DNA from: Christensenella sp.
GTDB taxonomy: Bacteria; Bacillota; Clostridia; Christensenellales; UBA3700
DNA length: 64,000 nucleotides
Reading direction: 5' to 3'
Assembly (NCBI GenBank): GCA_022784465.1
Contig: JALFUR010000004.1
Location: 203,804 to 267,803, forward strand
Shown here: in pieces, positions 62,410-64,000 of the stretch
Numbering within the stretch: the first letter of the stretch is position 1
Layout: the number at the start of each line of letters is the position of its first letter
Made by a program: the position numbers and the translations under genes
The notes under the pieces: generated by a model
The model's database searches: none
What the model saw: the letters and a program-made list of their open reading frames with translations, nothing else
What the model was told of the DNA's origin: nothing

Positions 62410-63500
62410 TATTTTTAGGTGCGAGTTTTGTTTCTGTATTACAATGGATTGGCTATATTTTAGTAGCTTTGCTTTGTCTTATGTTTATGATTGTTGTGCA
62501 TGAGGCAGGACATTATATTGCAGGAAAAATTTTCAAATTTCATATTTTAGAGTTTTCTATTGGATTTGGACCAAAATTGTTCCAAACAACAAATAAAAAA
62601 ACTGGTGAAAAATTTTCTATAAGATGTATTCCTTTAGGAGGATATTGTCAATTTGATGGAGAAGATGAAGAAGGCTCAAGTGAAGATACTTTTAATTCAA
62701 AACCTATTTGGCAAAGAATAATTGTTTTATTTGCTGGTGCATTTATGAATCTTATTTCAGCAATTTTAATAATAATGATTTTCTTTATGGCTTGGGGGGA
62801 TTATCTTCCTAAAGTTTATAAAACTTATGATTATGTAGATACAGCTTATGTTCAACAACTTCAAGAAGGAGATATCATATATAAAGTTGATGGTAAAAAC
62901 TGCTATTCATTAGTTAACACAACTAAATTGCAAAATAGAATTAAAGGAAAAGAACAAGTTGAATTAACTATTCTTAGAGATGGAGAAGAAGTTATAGTTA
63001 ATGTATCTTTACAAGATTATAAAGGTACAACAGTTGATCAAAACAATCAAGAAATAGAAGTATCTGGTCATGGACTAGGCATATCTGTTGTATACGAAAA
63101 AACTCAACTTGGTTTTTTCAGTGCAATAGCAAGAGCATTTGAATTTTGTTGGGAAGTTATATCATTAATATTTGTTTCAATTGGTTCGTTGTTCTCAGGT
63201 GGTGCAAAAGTAAGTGAAACGTTAGGGGGCACAGTCACGGCTATTTCAGCTTTAGCTGAACTAACAAAATATGGATTTGCCTCTGTAATGTACGGCGTAT
63301 GCGTGTTAAGTGCTTCTGTCGGAGTTATGAATCTTTTGCCATTCCCAGCATTAGATGGATGCAGAATTTTGGTTTGTATCATTGAAGCAATTATTAGAAA
63401 ACCAATAAATAGAAAAGTTGAAGGAATTATAAATTTCTGTGGACTTATTATTTTATTTGGTATGGCAATATTGTTTGATTTATTACATTTTTTAGGTTGA
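62406..63500 (+). CDS. rseP: RIP metalloprotease RseP
   Basis: Site-2-type intramembrane zinc protease (364 residues). The first membrane segment holds VVHEAGHYIAG (H32, E33, H36), the last segments hold LLPFPALDGCRI with the zinc-binding aspartate, and a PDZ domain (about 140-215; LQEGDIIYKVDGKNC) lies between. It cleaves membrane-bound regulatory or signal peptides. It is RseP/YluC, not the sporulation enzyme SpoIVFB, as shown by the PDZ domain and operon. ATG 62406 overlaps dxr. Confidence 0.94.
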   Translation: MIFLGASFVSVLQWIGYILVALLCLMFMIVVHEAGHYIAGKIFKFHILEFSIGFGPKLFQTTNKKTGEKFSIRCIPLGGYCQFDGEDEEGSSEDTFNSKPIWQRIIVLFAGAFMNLISAILIIMIFFMAWGDYLPKVYKTYDYVDTAYVQQLQEGDIIYKVDGKNCYSLVNTTKLQNRIKGKEQVELTILRDGEEVIVNVSLQDYKGTTVDQNNQEIEVSGHGLGISVVYEKTQLGFFSAIARAFEFCWEVISLIFVSIGSLFSGGAKVSETLGGTVTAISALAELTKYGFASVMYGVCVLSASVGVMNLLPFPALDGCRILVCIIEAIIRKPINRKVEGIINFCGLIILFGMAILFDLLHFLG

Positions 63501-63501
63501 T

Positions 63502-64000
63502 ATGAGTGAAAAAAAGATAAAAGTAGGTAATCTATATATTGGTGGAAAAGATATAATTATACAGTCAATGACAAATACTAAGACTGTAGATATTGATTTG
63601 ACTATCAAACAAATTCTTGAACTTGAAAAAGCAGGATGTGAACTTGTTAGATTGTCTATTCCTAATGAGGAGAGCGCTACGGCTTTAAAAGAGATAAAAA
63701 AAGCTGTTTCTTTGCCAATTGTTGCTGATATTCATTTTTCGTCTAAATTGGCTATTTTAGCCGCTGAAAATGGCGCTGATAAAATTAGAATAAATCCAGG
63801 GAATATTGGCTCAAAGGAAAAAGTTGCATATTTGGCAAAATTTTTAAATGAGAGAAATATTCCTATTAGAATAGGTGTTAATGGTGGTTCTTTAGAAAAA
63901 GAATTAAAAAACCTAAATCAAGTTGACGGAATGGTACAAAGCGCTCTTAATCATATAAGAATACTTGAAGATAACAACTTTGATAACATCGTGGTTTCTT
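63502..64000 (+). CDS. ispG: 4-hydroxy-3-methylbut-2-enyl diphosphate synthase, 3' end outside window
   Basis: Iron-sulphur enzyme of the MEP pathway. The first 166 residues are in the window: VGNLYIGG, QSMTNTKTVD, GCELVRLSIP, VADIHFSSKLAI and DKIRINPGNIG followed by RIGVNGGSLEK, which form the TIM-barrel domain. The iron-sulphur cysteines would lie beyond the window. ATG 63502 begins one base after the rseP stop. The frame is open to the window end. Confidence 0.95.
   Translation, partial: MSEKKIKVGNLYIGGKDIIIQSMTNTKTVDIDLTIKQILELEKAGCELVRLSIPNEESATALKEIKKAVSLPIVADIHFSSKLAILAAENGADKIRINPGNIGSKEKVAYLAKFLNERNIPIRIGVNGGSLEKELKNLNQVDGMVQSALNHIRILEDNNFDNIVVS

Noticed and set aside
62406-63500. 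rseP considered as spoIVFB
   Set aside because: The PDZ domain and uppS-cdsA-dxr-ispG context identify RseP/YluC.
1-64000. Insertion sequences, tRNA genes, riboswitches and CRISPR arrays
   Set aside because: No transposase, tRNA cloverleaf, known riboswitch core or repeat-spacer array was found by reading both strands; the only clear structured RNA is RNase P RNA.

Overview
The window is a very AT-rich bacterial chromosome segment in which every convincing gene lies on the + strand. It carries the division and cell-wall (dcw) cluster, the spoIIGA-sigE-sigG sporulation locus, sigK, a YlmC/YmxH gene and a MurE with the DNPR motif of meso-diaminopimelate enzymes. This points to an endospore-forming, DAP-type member of the Bacillota, most likely an AT-rich clostridial lineage; no species can be named from the sequence alone.

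Layout. 1-527: end of a metallophosphoesterase. 600-14400: MraZ-controlled dcw cluster (mraZ, rsmH, a Q/N/Y-rich membrane protein in the ftsL position, PBP2, murE, mraY, murD, ftsW, murA, ftsQ/divIB, ftsA, ftsZ); murF and murG are absent. 14455-16995: spoIIGA, sigE, sigG, ylmC. 17131-24631: an insulated seven-gene cassette (see below). 24637-30690: nrdR, a DUF6273-like lipoprotein and two MacB-like ABC ATPase-permease fusions. 30691-31273: a non-coding stretch flanked by two copies of the sigK leader. 31274-37781: sigK, RNase P RNA, a large cyclic-glucan-synthase-like protein and a DUF2804 protein. 37848-50239: rarA, an ABC exporter, ruvX, then a phosphorylation-signalling operon with vWA proteins, a PP2C phosphatase, a PIN-like/kinase fusion and a zinc-ribbon membrane protein. 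50395-54610: two small genes, tcdA and an ABC transporter. 54684-64000: rpsB, tsf, pyrH, an InlB-repeat lipoprotein, frr, a 57-residue ORF, uppS, cdsA, dxr, rseP and the start of ispG.

The most remarkable region is 17235-24631. It encodes an SPFH/zinc-ribbon protein, three small cytoplasmic proteins whose first residues read MG-[L/F]-[L/F], a Vps4-like AAA ATPase with an N-terminal MIT-like domain, a BrxL-like AAA+ ATPase without a Lon protease domain, and a zinc-ribbon/TIR protein with four helical repeats. The third small protein resembles eukaryotic CHMP1/CHMP3-type ESCRT-III proteins from the N-terminal anchor to a C-terminal MIM1-like motif. I read the locus as a complete bacterial ESCRT-III/Vps4-type membrane-remodelling module linked to a TIR effector and a phage-defence-type ATPase. 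The homology calls are from reading motifs, without database searches. The second system of interest is the 42066-50239 operon, a TerY-P-like vWA/PP2C/kinase circuit with an added surface sensor-like protein.

Most genes are close or overlapping (ATGA or TAATG junctions), so long operons are likely. Several sigma-A-type promoters fit the consensus closely; in front of ftsA and rarA the -10 element sits so near the start codon that leaderless transcripts are predicted.
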